Shown here: in pieces, positions 23,956 to 35,806 of the stretch
Layout: each line of letters opens with the position of its first letter
Position numbering within the stretch: the stretch's first letter is position 1
NCBI GenBank assembly: GCA_004352715.1
Contig: SCFE01000105.1
Coordinates: forward strand, 316,914 to 380,913
Length of the DNA: 64,000 bases
Direction: 5' to 3'
DNA from: Hofstenia miamia
Lineage: Eukaryota > Xenacoelomorpha > Acoela
Made by a program: the position numbers and the translations under genes
The notes under the pieces: generated by a model
Database searches by the model: none
Seen by the model: only the letters and a program-made list of their open reading frames with translations
What the model was told of the DNA's origin: nothing

Positions 23956-25101
23956 CTTTGGAAAAACAATTTATTTCAACTAATGCACATAAAGTGATGA
24001 AAACCAGAAATTTTATATTATTTATTAGGTAGAATTTGCTGATTTAATGTTTTAATTAATTGCGATTGATGAGTGTTTTGTTACCTATATTCTAGTGATA
24101 AATCTCTTATTTATAGTTAGTGATTTGCTAACTTTCATTGGTCAAATTACGCCTATTTTTCACAAACGTAGCACGCACAGTGTTTGCTAATGTTTCACTA
24201 GCAGATTCGATTTTGTTTTTCGTCCTTTGTTTTTGTTTGCATAATAGTCTGTGTTAAGTTTATATTAATATTTGCTAATAGTATGTTGGTTACATTATAA
24301 AAAAGTTTCAAATACGCAGCATTAATATTTAGCTGATGTTTATAGTTCTTAAAACATAACTTGCAAATTTACCCCAGTCTCCGTTTTCCAATTGAATAGC
24401 AATTTCATATTATAATAATCAAATTGAAATGAATACTTACCAATATGTTATCTAAAGTTGCTTCAATCCATCTGAATGAGAATTTAGTGCAAGTCCTAAA
24501 TACATGTAACAAAGGTAATAAAAAATACCTCTAGCAATAACATATCATCAATTTATGGAACTTTAATAGTCAGCAAACCTGTATCTAAACAAATTTAATA
24601 TAAGTTTTCAAAATGTTTTAAATTTAATTTTTTATATATTGCTATTCAGATGGACTGGAGACTGGTCAAATAAAAAAATCGATTTTCACTTGAGTTCCAT
24701 CTGCTTCATTCCTAAAATACTGTTAAGTAATTCACACAATATTTATCATAATATAGCATGGATGTACAATATAACTGTATCTAATATTTATAGCCAAAAA
24801 ATATACATTAAAGCATTTCACTATGTCTTTGACATTAATATATTATAATTAAACTTGTACCATAAATAATTACTAAACTATCACATTGTTAACTACTGTA
24901 CAATACTACAAGAATTTGTTGTAATGTAAATATTTGATATCAGCAGAAATTGGTTTGATACAAAACTGCCAACCAGAAAAAAGTTCCGTTACTACACATA
25001 TCTGAATTAGAATTTCTAATTTAATGACTTAAACAAATGAAAATATTAATTGTTAGTCCAAATCCCTTTTCATACATGAAGTGTGAATTAAATATTGGCT
25101 T
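23956..25101. other. hAT-A interior, right of hAT-B
   Basis: Begins with CTTTGG directly after the ATACATAG duplication and runs to the single N at 25102. No frame or motif can be supported. Confidence 0.4.
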
Positions 25102-25102
25102 N

Positions 25103-26154
25103 CTCTCTGGGCGCGCCTCTGGGCATACTATTAATAGGGTGTGTATTTAATGTTGCTGCTATATAATTCAAAATTTTTTATCCAATTTCAGGAAAATTTA
25201 AAATTAATATTGAAATCTCAAATATTGTTTGAAAAATTAATTTTTCTATCACGGATTTCAATACACTGTACAAAATTTTTTTTAATTTCTTGCAATATAA
25301 ATTTTGGGAATGTTCTTTGATTTGCCATTATTTGTGCTATTCTTGTTTTCATCGCCTTAGCTGCAAATTTGAAGTAAATTTATCATGTCTGAAACAACTT
25401 CAATTCATAGTGATATTGCAAGGTGGTTATTTTTTAATTTGGACATAAAAAATAATACGAGAGGTAATACTATAAGAAACTCAACTATTTAAACTCTATA
25501 AATATATTATGATTATAGTTGATGACAATTTTAGGAATTAGATTATTACAAAGCTTACAAATAAGTTGATTTGTATGTATTATTCCGTAAGTGTATGTCT
25601 ATTTTTTATCTCAAGATAGTGTTGAAGCACTTAATATTTTCTATTCGCATTAAAAAACATAAATATATGTTTATTGTTAGAATACTTATTTAAATTCAGA
25701 TCCATTTTTTAAAAGTTCGGATCCGGATCTTGAAGTTTCGTATCCGGATCGGATCATAAACTGTTGGATCCGATTCCATCTCTGGTGGGTCATCTATTTC
25801 TGCTTTCATTCCAAATATAGAAGTTCGAAAATAATAGCAAATGAGTATTGGTCTTGGTTGAAATTTAAAAGTTGGTCTGATCACGTACTGGTCCTGTCTG
25901 ATATTTTAATATTTCGTGATCTTATTAAATAAACTAAAGTATCCATTTCAAATATTTTACTTGATATCTGATTTTAAGAAATATTCATTTGAATCATATT
26001 TTACGTTAATGTAGAGTATTTAAAAAATTATGCATTTAATCATGTAATGGATGGCTTCAAGTTTAAGCAATTACTGCACTGATCTCCATTGTAAATTTTG
26101 AAACTTTCAGTTCAGTATTGACGTATTTTTATTTAATACAATGACGAAACCAAA
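25103..26154. repeat. Second copy of the hAT-C/hAT-B right-hand segment
   Basis: Closely matches 22838-23896, including the hAT-C right end, the GTGGGTCA junction and the hAT-B tail. It lies between single Ns at 25102 and 26155. It is best read as hAT-A's own right arm, already carrying hAT-C at the same site. Confidence 0.8.
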
Positions 26155-26155
26155 N

Positions 26156-26486
26156 GTCTGATCACGCACTGGTCCTGTCTAATATTTCGTGATCTTATTA
26201 AATAAACTAAAGTATCCATTTCAAATATTTTACTTGATATCTGATTTTAAGAAATATTCATTTGAATCATATTTTACGTTAATGTAGAGTATTTAAAAAA
26301 TTATGCATTTAATCATGTAATGGATGGCTTCAAGTTTAAGCAATTACTGCACTGATCTCCATTGTAAATTTTGTAACTTTCAGTTCAGTATTGACGTATT
26401 TTTATTTAATACAATGACGAAACCAAACCGAACCACTAGCAACTCTGCACCGCACGCTAGGCAAAGTGGCCCACGCTCCGCCACTG
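26156..26486. repeat. Third copy of the last ~325 bp of the hAT-A/B right end
   Basis: Repeats 23609-23947 and 25875-26154 immediately after the N at 26155, then supplies the real right terminus of hAT-A. The overlap across a single N suggests two contigs joined without merging. Confidence 0.8.
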
Positions 26487-26872
26487 GTCGATACTTACAC
26501 CGTCGATAGAAATAGGAGGAGGTAAGCTGACATTGCGATGAAAACAGACGTTTAGCTCTTTAGACTGACATCAATCAACAACTTCAGAAATTAGAGCAGA
26601 CGAATTAAACTTATCCCGACAGGTTTCCTCCGCCAATGTTACGAACTCCCATGCAGTAGTGTCGTCAACAAATTTGGCCCGTTGCTCAAATCCACGAAGA
26701 AGACTATCAATAAAAAGTATATATAACCAGGGTCCTAATTTAGACCCATGTGGAACACCAGCGATAATATGTGCCCAGTCTGAATACGTCCCATCGGCAA
26801 TACGACTCTTTGTTGTCTGAAAGAGAGAAAAGTTAAATAAAGGAACCAATGAGAAGCTAGCCTTCAACTAGA
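26487..26872 (-). mobile_element. LINE D, 5' part (RT palm fragment)
   Basis: The minus strand reads QTTKSRIADGTYSDW, GVPHGSKLGPWLYILF (RT motif B) and KFVDDTTAW (active-site DD), typical of Jockey/CR1-type LINEs. Near 26500 it reads PPPISIDGVSID, where hAT-A cuts it; the line continues at 18609 with RIHEVKLLGV. It is 5'-truncated near 26870. Confidence 0.8.
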
Positions 26873-27009
26873 TTCATATAAATTTTCACCTTTGTATGTC
26901 TCATAATTTCTTGCATAATCAAATTGCCACGACGATTGTAATGTCAATTAAGTCAATAAGAGCTATTTAGTCAATTTTTTCAGTATGTTCGCTATCAAAT
27001 TTCATTAGG

Positions 27010-27290
27010 TACATGCGTTGAAAGAAAGTCAAAAAATGCAGTCAATTTTCTTTCAATTATACCATTCAATTGTCAGTGATAGAAATTGGATTATGCAGAC
27101 TGATCGGCGTCCATTGCTTGATATATACTTGGAAAATGTCCGGTCTTCAAGTGGAGATATGGAACGGTCTTTTTCAGAACTGCACATACTTCTGACCGAT
27201 AACAGAAATTTTCTTGATTAAGAAAGTAAAGCCTTACATTCTTTGCTGCCTTTGATGAATAATTGCCTTGTAAAACTTTAGAAAATAGGG
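27010..27290 (+). pseudogene. hAT transposase C-terminal (dimerisation) fragment
   Basis: The frame from 27018 ends at 27221 with SSSGDMERSFSELHILLTDN and RNFLD, then after one stop continues ESKALHSLLPLMN. This matches the hAT C-terminal dimerisation pattern (S-ERxFS, ILTDxRxxL). It lies outside hAT-A, 140 bases past the LINE D remnant, and no catalytic part is seen upstream. Confidence 0.55.
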
Positions 27291-27299
27291 ATTTTGAAG

Positions 27300-29840
27300 T
27301 CAATATTTGTGGTCAATTTTCCACGTTTTCAAGTCAATTCGTAAAGTCAGTCTTTTCCGGTTTAAAGTGAATAAAAAATAGTCTTAAAAATTAGGCAAAG
27401 AATTACACTGTACTTATGTAAGCAAAATTACGTCAAATACCTAACAATATTTACTTCAAAAATGAATTATATTCATTTATACCCAAAATATATCATCGAA
27501 CAAGATCTCTATTGAATGAGTTTACTACTATATGCATTTCAAAATTATTTTCTTCAAAGTTTATGTTGAGGTACGTTAGATTCAGATTCTGGGTCCCGTT
27601 ACATAGACCTTCAACTTTTTTAAAGCGAAATTGAATTTTTAGCATGTGATTTTGGTTTGACGTTTTTCAAATGATATTACGTCGTATGTCTTTGTGAACG
27701 TATTCACGCATTATTTTTCAATTGATAGAAATTTTTAAGATGTAAATTCAATAATTTTTGTAGAAAAATAAAGTGTGGGGCCGTTACACAACTTTGAAAT
27801 AGTATATCTAATTTAATATAATGTATTGACATTATTTGAACTATGTGAAGAATATTATATTACCCACAATCTCACATTGCGTCATTTAATCTGATCTGTT
27901 GAACTCTATTCCATTATTTATACGAAGTGTAAGGCAAGATTATGTGGGACCGCTACGTGGAATTAATCATTTCAGTGAGATAGGGATTCATTTGTGACTG
28001 GGATGGGAGCAGAAGAGAGATTTTTGTACAATCGTTGTACCCGGATCATGCTCGTTGGCCGGAGTCATAGCCAAAATAAGTCACGAAAATATTTCCAATT
28101 AACTGATTTACATTTTCATGATAGAGACTTACATGATAGTATTAAATTAATCTCTGATTACTAAGGCAACCAAAATCTAACTTATAAAATTTTAACGCAA
28201 CAATCATAAAAATTGCATTTATGCAGCAAATAAGTAAAATTTCTTATTCATGGTGTAAAAATAAAAACTTTTATGATAAATGAAGGTATTATCAGGACAA
28301 AATAACAAATCAACAGAAGTTTGATTACATTTCTGCAACTGTTCATATATGCTTCGTGAAAACTCTCCTACGACATAAATAAGTAATTTTAGAATAATGT
28401 CCTATTAAAATCTAATCTTTTAGAAATGAGATATAATGAATATCTAAACCAATTTCAAATATTCAAATAACTGCAACCAACTAACTTTTACTTTAAAACA
28501 AAATGTGCCTTATTATAGCACAATACAACACAAACAATCATTAATGTTGAATATCATTAAATTTGATTATAGGATCCTTTACAGGTTGAAAGGCAAAGCA
28601 TTTTAGTTTCCCTGTTGATTACTGAAATATTAAAAACTGTTTCATGTAGTATAAATATTGTTGAATTTTTTTCAAAAATGGACAATAAAATGAAATTGAC
28701 CATGTACAATTTCAGTTACATCACCTATGCAACTAACAGGACATTGTCTGGCACATGGCATTTTTACGCTACCATGGACCAAAAATGAAAATATTTGTAA
28801 TAAGCTTTACTAATTTTGAATAAAATAGTACTATTATTAAAAAATTTAAGTCCAACCTTATTCTTGGGGTGAAAATATCGTACCAACCAAGACCATCATT
28901 TTCAACTTTGTTTTGGCATCAAATTCAGTTTCAGCAAAGACAATCTTTTGTTATTAACAAAGACATGGTCGAATTTCTATAGCATTTTGCAGTGAATTGA
29001 AAAGATATATTGGTTATTTTCATAGTCAAACCTAAAGTTTGTGAGATGTGATATTGGGAACAAATATATTATTATTTTTTAAACAATATATCAGCAATAC
29101 CACTTCTAGCCATTTTGCTAAGTGAGAGTGTTCATATCATATGAATTATATTTTCATGCCGAAATATTTATTTTTTGATTTCAAAATCGAGACACTATTA
29201 ATTCCTTCGAAATACAATTAAATGAATCCAATTAGTTACAAATCGAATGATACCAAAAACTGATTTCAGAGAGCATTAAAATATCTTAACGTTTAACTGT
29301 GCTTCAGAAAAGTACTTCGACAATGTCATACAAATTATCATAACATATATTCTCAGCAGTCAATAGTCTACACTTTGAAGTGACACCCTTAGACTACTTG
29401 CCATTGAAAGAATTATGTATCACTGCTTCACCCAAATTATTATTTTTATATTGTATTAAATTATACGCTTACACTGAAAAAAATTTAAATAATTTTTGAT
29501 AAGTCCTTCCATTAAATGCCGTTTTTAGTTGAATTAAGAAAATAATTTATCCTATTTTTAATTCAAGACTACATTTTTAAATTTCACACATTCGCTGGTG
29601 TATCAAGCCATGCTAAGAATTTTTTCTGAAGAATGGTTATTTAAGCGTTGATAAATGATGAAGTTACATTGAGGCCATTCAATTGTTTCGCAATAGAAAT
29701 GTAAATATTGATGGATATGAAGTTTAACACAAATACCTTCAAACGACCTTTTGTCTGTATGCATTGATGCAGAGGGTATCTCATCAGATTTGAGAATGAG
29801 TACGTAACTAATTCCTCAAGAGTTTCGTCTATATGAAATA
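27300..29840. other. AT-rich intronic stretch
   Basis: No gene. Three similar words (GGGTCCCGTTACATA at 27594, GGGGCCGTTACACA at 27778, GGGACCGCTACGTGG at 27949) recur at roughly 170-185 base spacing. Confidence 0.4.
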
Positions 29841-29866
29841 TCACTCAATCTTAATAAAACCTTTAC

Positions 29867-30052
29867 ATGAAAATATTCGTACCCGGAATTTTGATCCTAT
29901 GGAGTATTATGCACTGGAATTGTAATGGAAGGGTGTTTGAGAGAGAATTTTGGGAACAAGGAATTTCAAAACTTTGTCGAACAAACAAAACCATGAGGAG
30001 AAAGACGAACAAATCTTTATGCACAAACTATTTAAACAATATTGCAATCTGA
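29867..30052 (+). CDS. Possible small secreted peptide frame
   Basis: A 61-codon frame with a signal-peptide-like start (MKIFVPGILILWSIMHW) followed by a basic, cysteine-poor tail. No homology is recognised, no splice or polyA context supports it, and it sits inside intron 2, so chance is quite likely. Confidence 0.15.
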   Translation: MKIFVPGILILWSIMHWNCNGRVFEREFWEQGISKLCRTNKTMRRKTNKSLCTNYLNNIAI

Positions 30053-30359
30053 GAACGTCAATAATTTGTAGAAACAATACAAACAATGTATTCTGTATTA
30101 TAGCTCTCCAATTTCTTAATCAATACTCTTGTTTATGAAATTTTAATTTAATTAATAATTTTCTGGATTATGGAAGCAGCTTTTTTTACGTTGCAAATAT
30201 ATATTTTATAGCTCCGGTAAAAAAATGAGAAAAAATTTCAAATACAAAAACCCTTCAACGACAGCATTCAAGTCTTTTAGCCTAATCAAAGAGGAATGCT
30301 CTGACCGAACACATTTAGGAGATCAGACACAATCAACAACAGCACCCGTAAACAAACCA

Positions 30360-30960
30360 GATAAGGACATGTACTTTATTAATTTTCACTAAGCATTTCT
30401 CATCAAGAAAAACTTTACTTAAGATATCGGGTATGATCCCAAAGACATTATACAGAAACTTCAAAAAGTTGACTGAAACGAAAATGTTAAAAAGGGAAGA
30501 AAGGAAGTGGGCGACCCCTCAAATTGACTGGAAATAAAATTGCTTTACAAAACTCATCTAAATCAACCGCTGTTTGAACTCAAAATTTGACCCATAACAA
30601 AGTTGTCTCTACATCGCACTTTCAAAGGCAGGGATCTGAAAAAAAACGTGCTAAAAAGTGCCATTATTGACACAAAACAGAAAGAAGATCGGTTAACTTC
30701 TGTCCCTAACATGGTCGCTGGATGAATTTTTCAAAAATGTTTTCATTATGGATGAGTCCAAGTTCCAGCTGCATAGAAACAACATTTCCCATTGGTCTAC
30801 GAGAGCCACGACGCCTCTCAAGCCATTTCCGAAATTTTACCAAAAATTCATGGTTTGGAGTGCTCTGAGCTATAACTGTTCTTTCCTGAAAATTGTGAAA
30901 GAAGGTACTGTAGACAGTTACTAGTAGTGTTATCAGATTGGATGGATTCTTCATTGCAGT
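30360..30960 (+). pseudogene. Tc1/mariner transposase relic
   Basis: Scattered plus-strand frames recall a Tc1-like transposase in order: a GRKEVGDPS-like linker near 30500, KQKEDRLT near 30676, then MDESKFQLHRN near 30748, HWSTRATTPLKPFPKF near 30790 and KFMVWSAL near 30845. The MDESKFQ block corresponds to the first catalytic Asp region. Several stops and shifts. The helix-turn-helix and the last catalytic block are not recognisable. Confidence 0.6.
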
Positions 30961-31426
30961 GAAGTAAATAAAAAGTTGGGCTGCATTTTAAATGCTTTTT
31001 CTACTTAAATTCACTAAAAAATTTTATGTTCGCCAGTTATTACTTCAGCGTAATATCCATAAATTTCCACATTTACATTGTTGATTTTTAGCATTTTATA
31101 ATGAGCTCTAGAAAATAAGGTTTATTGACTATTTCATCTGGAGTTTACATAGGTATTCAAAATTAAGTAAGTATTGACATAGTTTTGCCTGATAAATTCA
31201 ATGAATTGAGTTTGGAACTCAATTCGAAATCTAAATTTAAAAGAGCTATATTCCAAAACAATATCCATAATTCCAGTTCTATGAGTGGACCTAACATATC
31301 GCACTATTTTTTTAATAGGGTTGTACAGTCAAAACTGTCTAATATAATTTTTTAAGTCAACACTTAACTTTTATGTCAAAATAAGGTTAAAATATGATTA
31401 AGTAAAATGGAGAACATGATTGCGAT

Positions 31427-31622
31427 AGTTCATGGATTTCTATAACAGTAACAGGATGCGGACTGCAACTTTGTAATTGACCAAAGCAGACTGAACTTGC
31501 ACAGTGAAATTTATTCAATAAGTAAACATATTTACCTCACTTTCTCGTTTATGTTTAGCCTGTATTGGTCAATTACAAATTTTCAGTTCGCATTCTGTTA
31601 GCTTTACAAAGATCCATGGATA
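31427..31622. repeat. Inverted pair of the dispersed 65-70 bp repeat
   Basis: The left arm (31427-31495), read in reverse, and the right arm (31556-31622) both contain TTGGTCAATTACAAA, GCAT and ATCCATG words. The loop is about 60 bases. The copy at 16054-16125 matches the right arm. Confidence 0.65.
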
Positions 31623-32000
31623 GTTTGAGAAAACACTCCAAAATAATTTTTTCATGTTTGAACACTACTTTAGCACTTTTCTCATTCAATTTGAAGTGGG
31701 ATTTATTTCACAATTTTGTCAATATGAGGAAAAAATTTCTTAAATTTGTCATCCATTTTTGTGGTCAATATTCAAATTTTTGTCGTAAAAAACAATCGCC
31801 ATAATAATCAACATTACAAAAGCATTTTCAGAACAATGTTAAATTACTAAAATTAGAGTCCTCACTTTGAATTTCCACTTTTTTCAAAAATAGTTAAGTG
31901 GCGTAACTTGCTAATAGATGCAGATGCAATTGTAAAATTTCGAGTGCAATGAATGAAAAACTAGTTATTTATTATTGCATTTATTATGGCATAGCCAGTA

Positions 32001-32002
<2 letters not shown>

Positions 32003-32042
<40 letters not shown>
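32003..32042. repeat. (AT)n microsatellite
   Basis: About 20 uninterrupted AT units. Confidence 0.95.
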
Positions 32043-32044
<2 letters not shown>

Positions 32045-33180
32045 CAATCTGCCATAGATATAAAGAATTTTGGTTTTCTTTTACAAAATCCCCCAGAATT
32101 TTGGGCATTAAAAAGTATCTTGAAAATGTAAATATTTTTCACCTTTTTGGAATCTTGGCCATCATTTCCTATTGCGAACTGTATTGATTGCATGAGGCTT
32201 ACACACATAATCAGTAGTTTCAATGATTTAGAAATTCTTTGAAGGCATTGAGTCAAATAAGTTGTCTAACGTCGACCCATATAATTGAAGATACTTGGAA
32301 CAATTGTGCTGTGTTCCTATCACGTGAGTGCCCAGATGTTTGAGTTTCTATCAGCTTATAAGCTTGACCATGAATAGCATTAAAGGACATGTCGAACCTT
32401 AAAATAACATTAACATCCTTGAAATTATACATTCCAATTAAATCTTCATGAATATGATCGAAAAATCCAGTGGATCATTTGCAATAGGGAAAGGTTTATA
32501 TGCTTTAACATTCTGAATTACACCTTGAAGAAATTTGTGACTCCATTATTTCAACCTGACTTTGCCAAGAGATTGATTTAAATAGTGTTTTAGAGAAATG
32601 TCGTCAATGAATTGAAGCTGTATATAATTTCCTTTTTCACTATGCTCTTTCAGTGCCAATCATTGGCAAAGCAAATAATGACCAGATGAAAACACCTTAA
32701 TTAGTGAAGATCTACCTTCTTAATTTTGGCGTTTTAGAGAATCAATTGATGTACTGACAAGCTTTTGTTTCAAATTTTTATTCTGAGTAATGGCAAATTC
32801 ACGGGTATCAGAAAGTTGGTGGGATTTGGAACGTTCAGTGCTTTTCTTCCAAGGATTAAGATTAGTTTAATAATTGTTTTATGACATCAATCCTAATGTA
32901 AACTAGCATCTGAATCCTTGTACATCAAATAAATAATAGTTTGGTATTGAAACCATTTATAGTGACAAATTTGGAAGGCTGGTTAATATATAACACAAGT
33001 TAATGAGGGTTAATTTTATAAATGACTTATTGAATCGTAACATGAGGCATTGTTTTATATGTCTTCATATTAAATTTCCATTCTTATGCAGCAAATATCA
33101 TGACACATCAGAACTAATTTGATTAATACTGCTATCAAATTATCACGTTGTCATTATACATTTCTTTATTTTCAATTCAG

Positions 33181-33274
33181 CTTGATAATGAAAGATTGAT
33201 TTGGTTTCATAAATGTTGCGTTTTATCAGTGCTTGTCATCAAGGATCAATTGTTGAACCTTTATGCAGACGATA
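33181..33274 (+). CDS. Exon 3 of the five-exon gene
   Basis: This 94-base exon has the strongest splice signals in the window: a pyrimidine-rich TTTCTTTATTTTCAATTCAG acceptor and a GATA/GTAAGT donor. It is open in phase 0, matching the end of exon 2, and leaves one base (phase 1). It encodes LDNERLIWFHKCCVLSVLVI then KDQLLNLYADD. The KCC pair and the short hydrophobic run are the only features; no family is recognised. Confidence 0.6.
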
Positions 33275-33965
33275 GTAAGTGTTCCTGTGATTCATCGTTC
33301 CCGAAAAACTTGATTTGCCTAATAAAGTCATTTATTATTAATTATTATTTACAATATGATTAATGATGATGAAATGTACGTAATATATATATGGTTGAGC
33401 TGTACAATTAGTTAATGTTTAATTTATCTAGCATTTACTAAATGATAATTGATTTGACTATTAATCATTTATTGCTTGCAATTCTAAGACCTCAAACGTG
33501 TAAGGCTTGTTTCGTTTGAGCCAAATGCAGTTCGCCAATTCAGTTAATCAAAATTTTCTCAGGGTAAGCCCAAACCTAAACTAAAACACGTAAGCCAAGA
33601 GGCATTAATTGTATAGCATTTCCCCAATGAAGAGAAGATATTTCTTTTTGTTTCGAGATGTCTTTACCATAATGTTTTAAAGAAAAAATGTTTTACTAAC
33701 AATATCTGTCAAGATAATTGATTAATAATTGATCATTGACGTACAGTAATCTCCCGCTTAAGTCCGCACCCGTTTAAGTCCGCAAAAAAATCTCAAAAAA
33801 TCGGGATTCAAGTTTATCAAAAAGAATTTTTTTTCACTTTTTGTACAATACAACTTGTCAAAATCTGCACGAGTACTATGCACTCTGCTATATAATGTCA
33901 CAAGAAACTAAAAGCACAACAAACGCATTGACAACAGTAAAGGTATTTAATGTCATTTCTAATGT

Positions 33966-35657
33966 TCACTGATGTTTAAACATATCATGCATCGTCAACT
34001 GCTGCATATTTTGCACATTTTTGTGCTTTGCTTCCAGTGCTACACGACGTAGAGTTTTTTGAAAACTTTCAAATGTCCTTCTCAAATTGTCGTAACTATC
34101 TCCTGCTATGGCTTGCACATCTTGGCACAACAACTGGTCCTCAATTTCGAGCGTCTTTTTATAAAGGTGTTCAAAGCCACCAAAAATTACGTCGGTCTCC
34201 ATTGATGTGCAGTCATCATTTTCGCCAGTGTCATTGCTTGATTCTTCGGAAGCGTCATCTTTTTCCGTTTGCATTGTAACCAGCACCTCATTAACATCTT
34301 CCAAGATCACCTGTGTATACTCTTCGTTATTTTCGTCATCAACGTGGTCAAAATCTTCTAGTTCTTTTTGGTCAATTGCAATATTCAAAGACTTCAAACT
34401 GTGCAAAAGGTCAGCCATCAAGTCGACATCTTCAACAACGCCACATTCCAAAGGTAATAATTCAGCCTTTTTGAAAGAGTTTTTTATGGCTGATTCCGAT
34501 ATCGAATCCCATGCACGGTTGACATAGTTTGCTGCATCCAGCAGATGAGCAGGTTTGCCATAGTCAACACCTGCTGCCCCTCTGGGTAACCTTTTTGCTT
34601 GTTCTTGCTTGCGTTCCTTCAAAGTATTGTCTAGCTCATAAAAGCTAAGAACATCCTTAAGATACAGGTACCTGTACCTTTTCTTTAATGCTGCAATGAT
34701 ACCCATATCACATGGTTGTTTCCAGCTAGTGCAGTTGGGAGGGAAAAATGCCACCTTAACGTTGTTTCTTTCAAAAGCAGAAAAATGACCAGGAGCATTG
34801 TCCATTAACAATAGAACCCGGCGACCTGTTCTCTTCTTCACTTCAGGATAAAACACCTCATTAAACCATTTCCAACATGTGTCGACATCCATCCATGCTT
34901 TGCCCTGACTCAGATACTTTAAAGGCCATTTTCGATTCTTGATACAAGCCGGAAATTTTGGTTTCCCAATCAATGCACAAGGAACTTTATGAGTTCCTGT
35001 GGCATTTGCACAAACAACCAGTGACAATCGTTCTTTAGCTTTCTTTTTACCTCGAGTAGTGCTGACATCTTCAGATGGCATGAGCAAGGTGTATCTAGGC
35101 AGGAGCCGAAAAAACAAGCCAGTTTCATCCATATTATAGACATTCTCGGGATCATACTGGGCGATAGTAGCATACAAATCATTTAAGGCAGCTAGTAGCT
35201 CAGGGTTTTCTTTATCAACTTCTGCTCCTTCACCGTGAAGAAGAACTTTTTGTAATCCCTTTCGAGCTCTGAATCGGCTAAGCCACTGCCACGAAGCCTT
35301 AAAGTCATTCTCTGATATCGAGAGCTGTTCAGCGATTTGCTTTGCTTTTAAAATCGCCAATGAAGGTGGAACCGGAAGACTTGCGCGGCGCATGCTATCA
35401 ACCCAAAGATACAGCATATCTTCTAATTCAGAAAATCGACCCACAGATGCTCGAAATTGTTTTCTTTTACTTTCTTCTGACATCAGAGCAGATCGTTTTC
35501 GAATAGCTTCTCTATTTTCCCAAACCTTTCGAATAGCTTTTTCATCTACGTCGTACTTTCGTGCAAGACTTCGCTTACTAGGGTGGCCTGGGTCACTCAA
35601 TGCAGTAATAATTTCCAGTCTCTGAGATTCACTTAAACGCTTGCCTTTTCCTGACAT
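33966..35657 (-). CDS. Tigger-type transposase, uninterrupted
   Basis: A 563-codon frame without stops, encoding a cut-and-paste transposase related to CENP-B and Jerky. Residues 1-55 form a psq/CENP-B-like helix-turn-helix (KRLSESQRLEIITAL, SLARKYDVDEKAIRKVW). Residues 75-140 are the second, Tc5-type DNA-binding domain (ending FKASWQWLSRFRARKGL). The DDE_1 nuclease spans about 165-370, with Asp177 (YNMDETGLFF), Asp286 (LLLMDNAPGH) and Asp317 (KQPCDMGII) as the catalytic triad, 30 residues between the last two. The C-terminus is acidic. All three Asp are present and the length is normal, so the protein may be functional. The start ATG at 35657 is the first in frame and is followed by a basic segment. 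Confidence 0.92.
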   Translation of the reverse strand: MSGKGKRLSESQRLEIITALSDPGHPSKRSLARKYDVDEKAIRKVWENREAIRKRSALMSEESKRKQFRASVGRFSELEDMLYLWVDSMRRASLPVPPSLAILKAKQIAEQLSISENDFKASWQWLSRFRARKGLQKVLLHGEGAEVDKENPELLAALNDLYATIAQYDPENVYNMDETGLFFRLLPRYTLLMPSEDVSTTRGKKKAKERLSLVVCANATGTHKVPCALIGKPKFPACIKNRKWPLKYLSQGKAWMDVDTCWKWFNEVFYPEVKKRTGRRVLLLMDNAPGHFSAFERNNVKVAFFPPNCTSWKQPCDMGIIAALKKRYRYLYLKDVLSFYELDNTLKERKQEQAKRLPRGAAGVDYGKPAHLLDAANYVNRAWDSISESAIKNSFKKAELLPLECGVVEDVDLMADLLHSLKSLNIAIDQKELEDFDHVDDENNEEYTQVILEDVNEVLVTMQTEKDDASEESSNDTGENDDCTSMETDVIFGGFEHLYKKTLEIEDQLLCQDVQAIAGDSYDNLRRTFESFQKTLRRVALEAKHKNVQNMQQLTMHDMFKHQ

Positions 35658-35806
35658 TTCGTGTAGTTAAAATTTCAGTATTAAGCTTAATTTACTACTG
35701 TGCTGTAGCACCTTCACTTCACGCGTTATAATCAAATGGAGCAACGCTGATTTTAATTTATTACAAATTTATTGCCTGTCCGCTTTTGTGCTCACGTGAT
35801 CTCGCA

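Larger units (their letters stand above)
18618..26486. mobile_element. hAT-A: hAT transposon inserted in LINE D
   Basis: Left end CAGAGGCGTATTCTCTTT, right end ...CTCCGCCACTG; the ends read inward as CAGAGGCGTA and CAGTGGCGGA. They are flanked by the 8-bp duplication GTCGATAC, the length typical of hAT, and the interruption separates two halves of one LINE. Inside are an AT palindrome, a 1000-N gap, a TRIM-type pseudogene, hAT-B, and a right arm near-identical to that of hAT-B. No transposase is visible outside the gap. Two single-N joins (25102, 26155) beside repeated sequence mean the true length is uncertain. Confidence 0.8.
17494..33180 (+). other. Intron 2 of the five-exon model
   Basis: GTAAGA to TTTTCAATTCAG. 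About 8 kb of it is the nested hAT series inside LINE D; it also holds a hAT transposase fragment, a Tc1 relic and an inverted repeat. The stretches 27300-29840 and 32050-33150 show nothing I can name. Confidence 0.5.
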
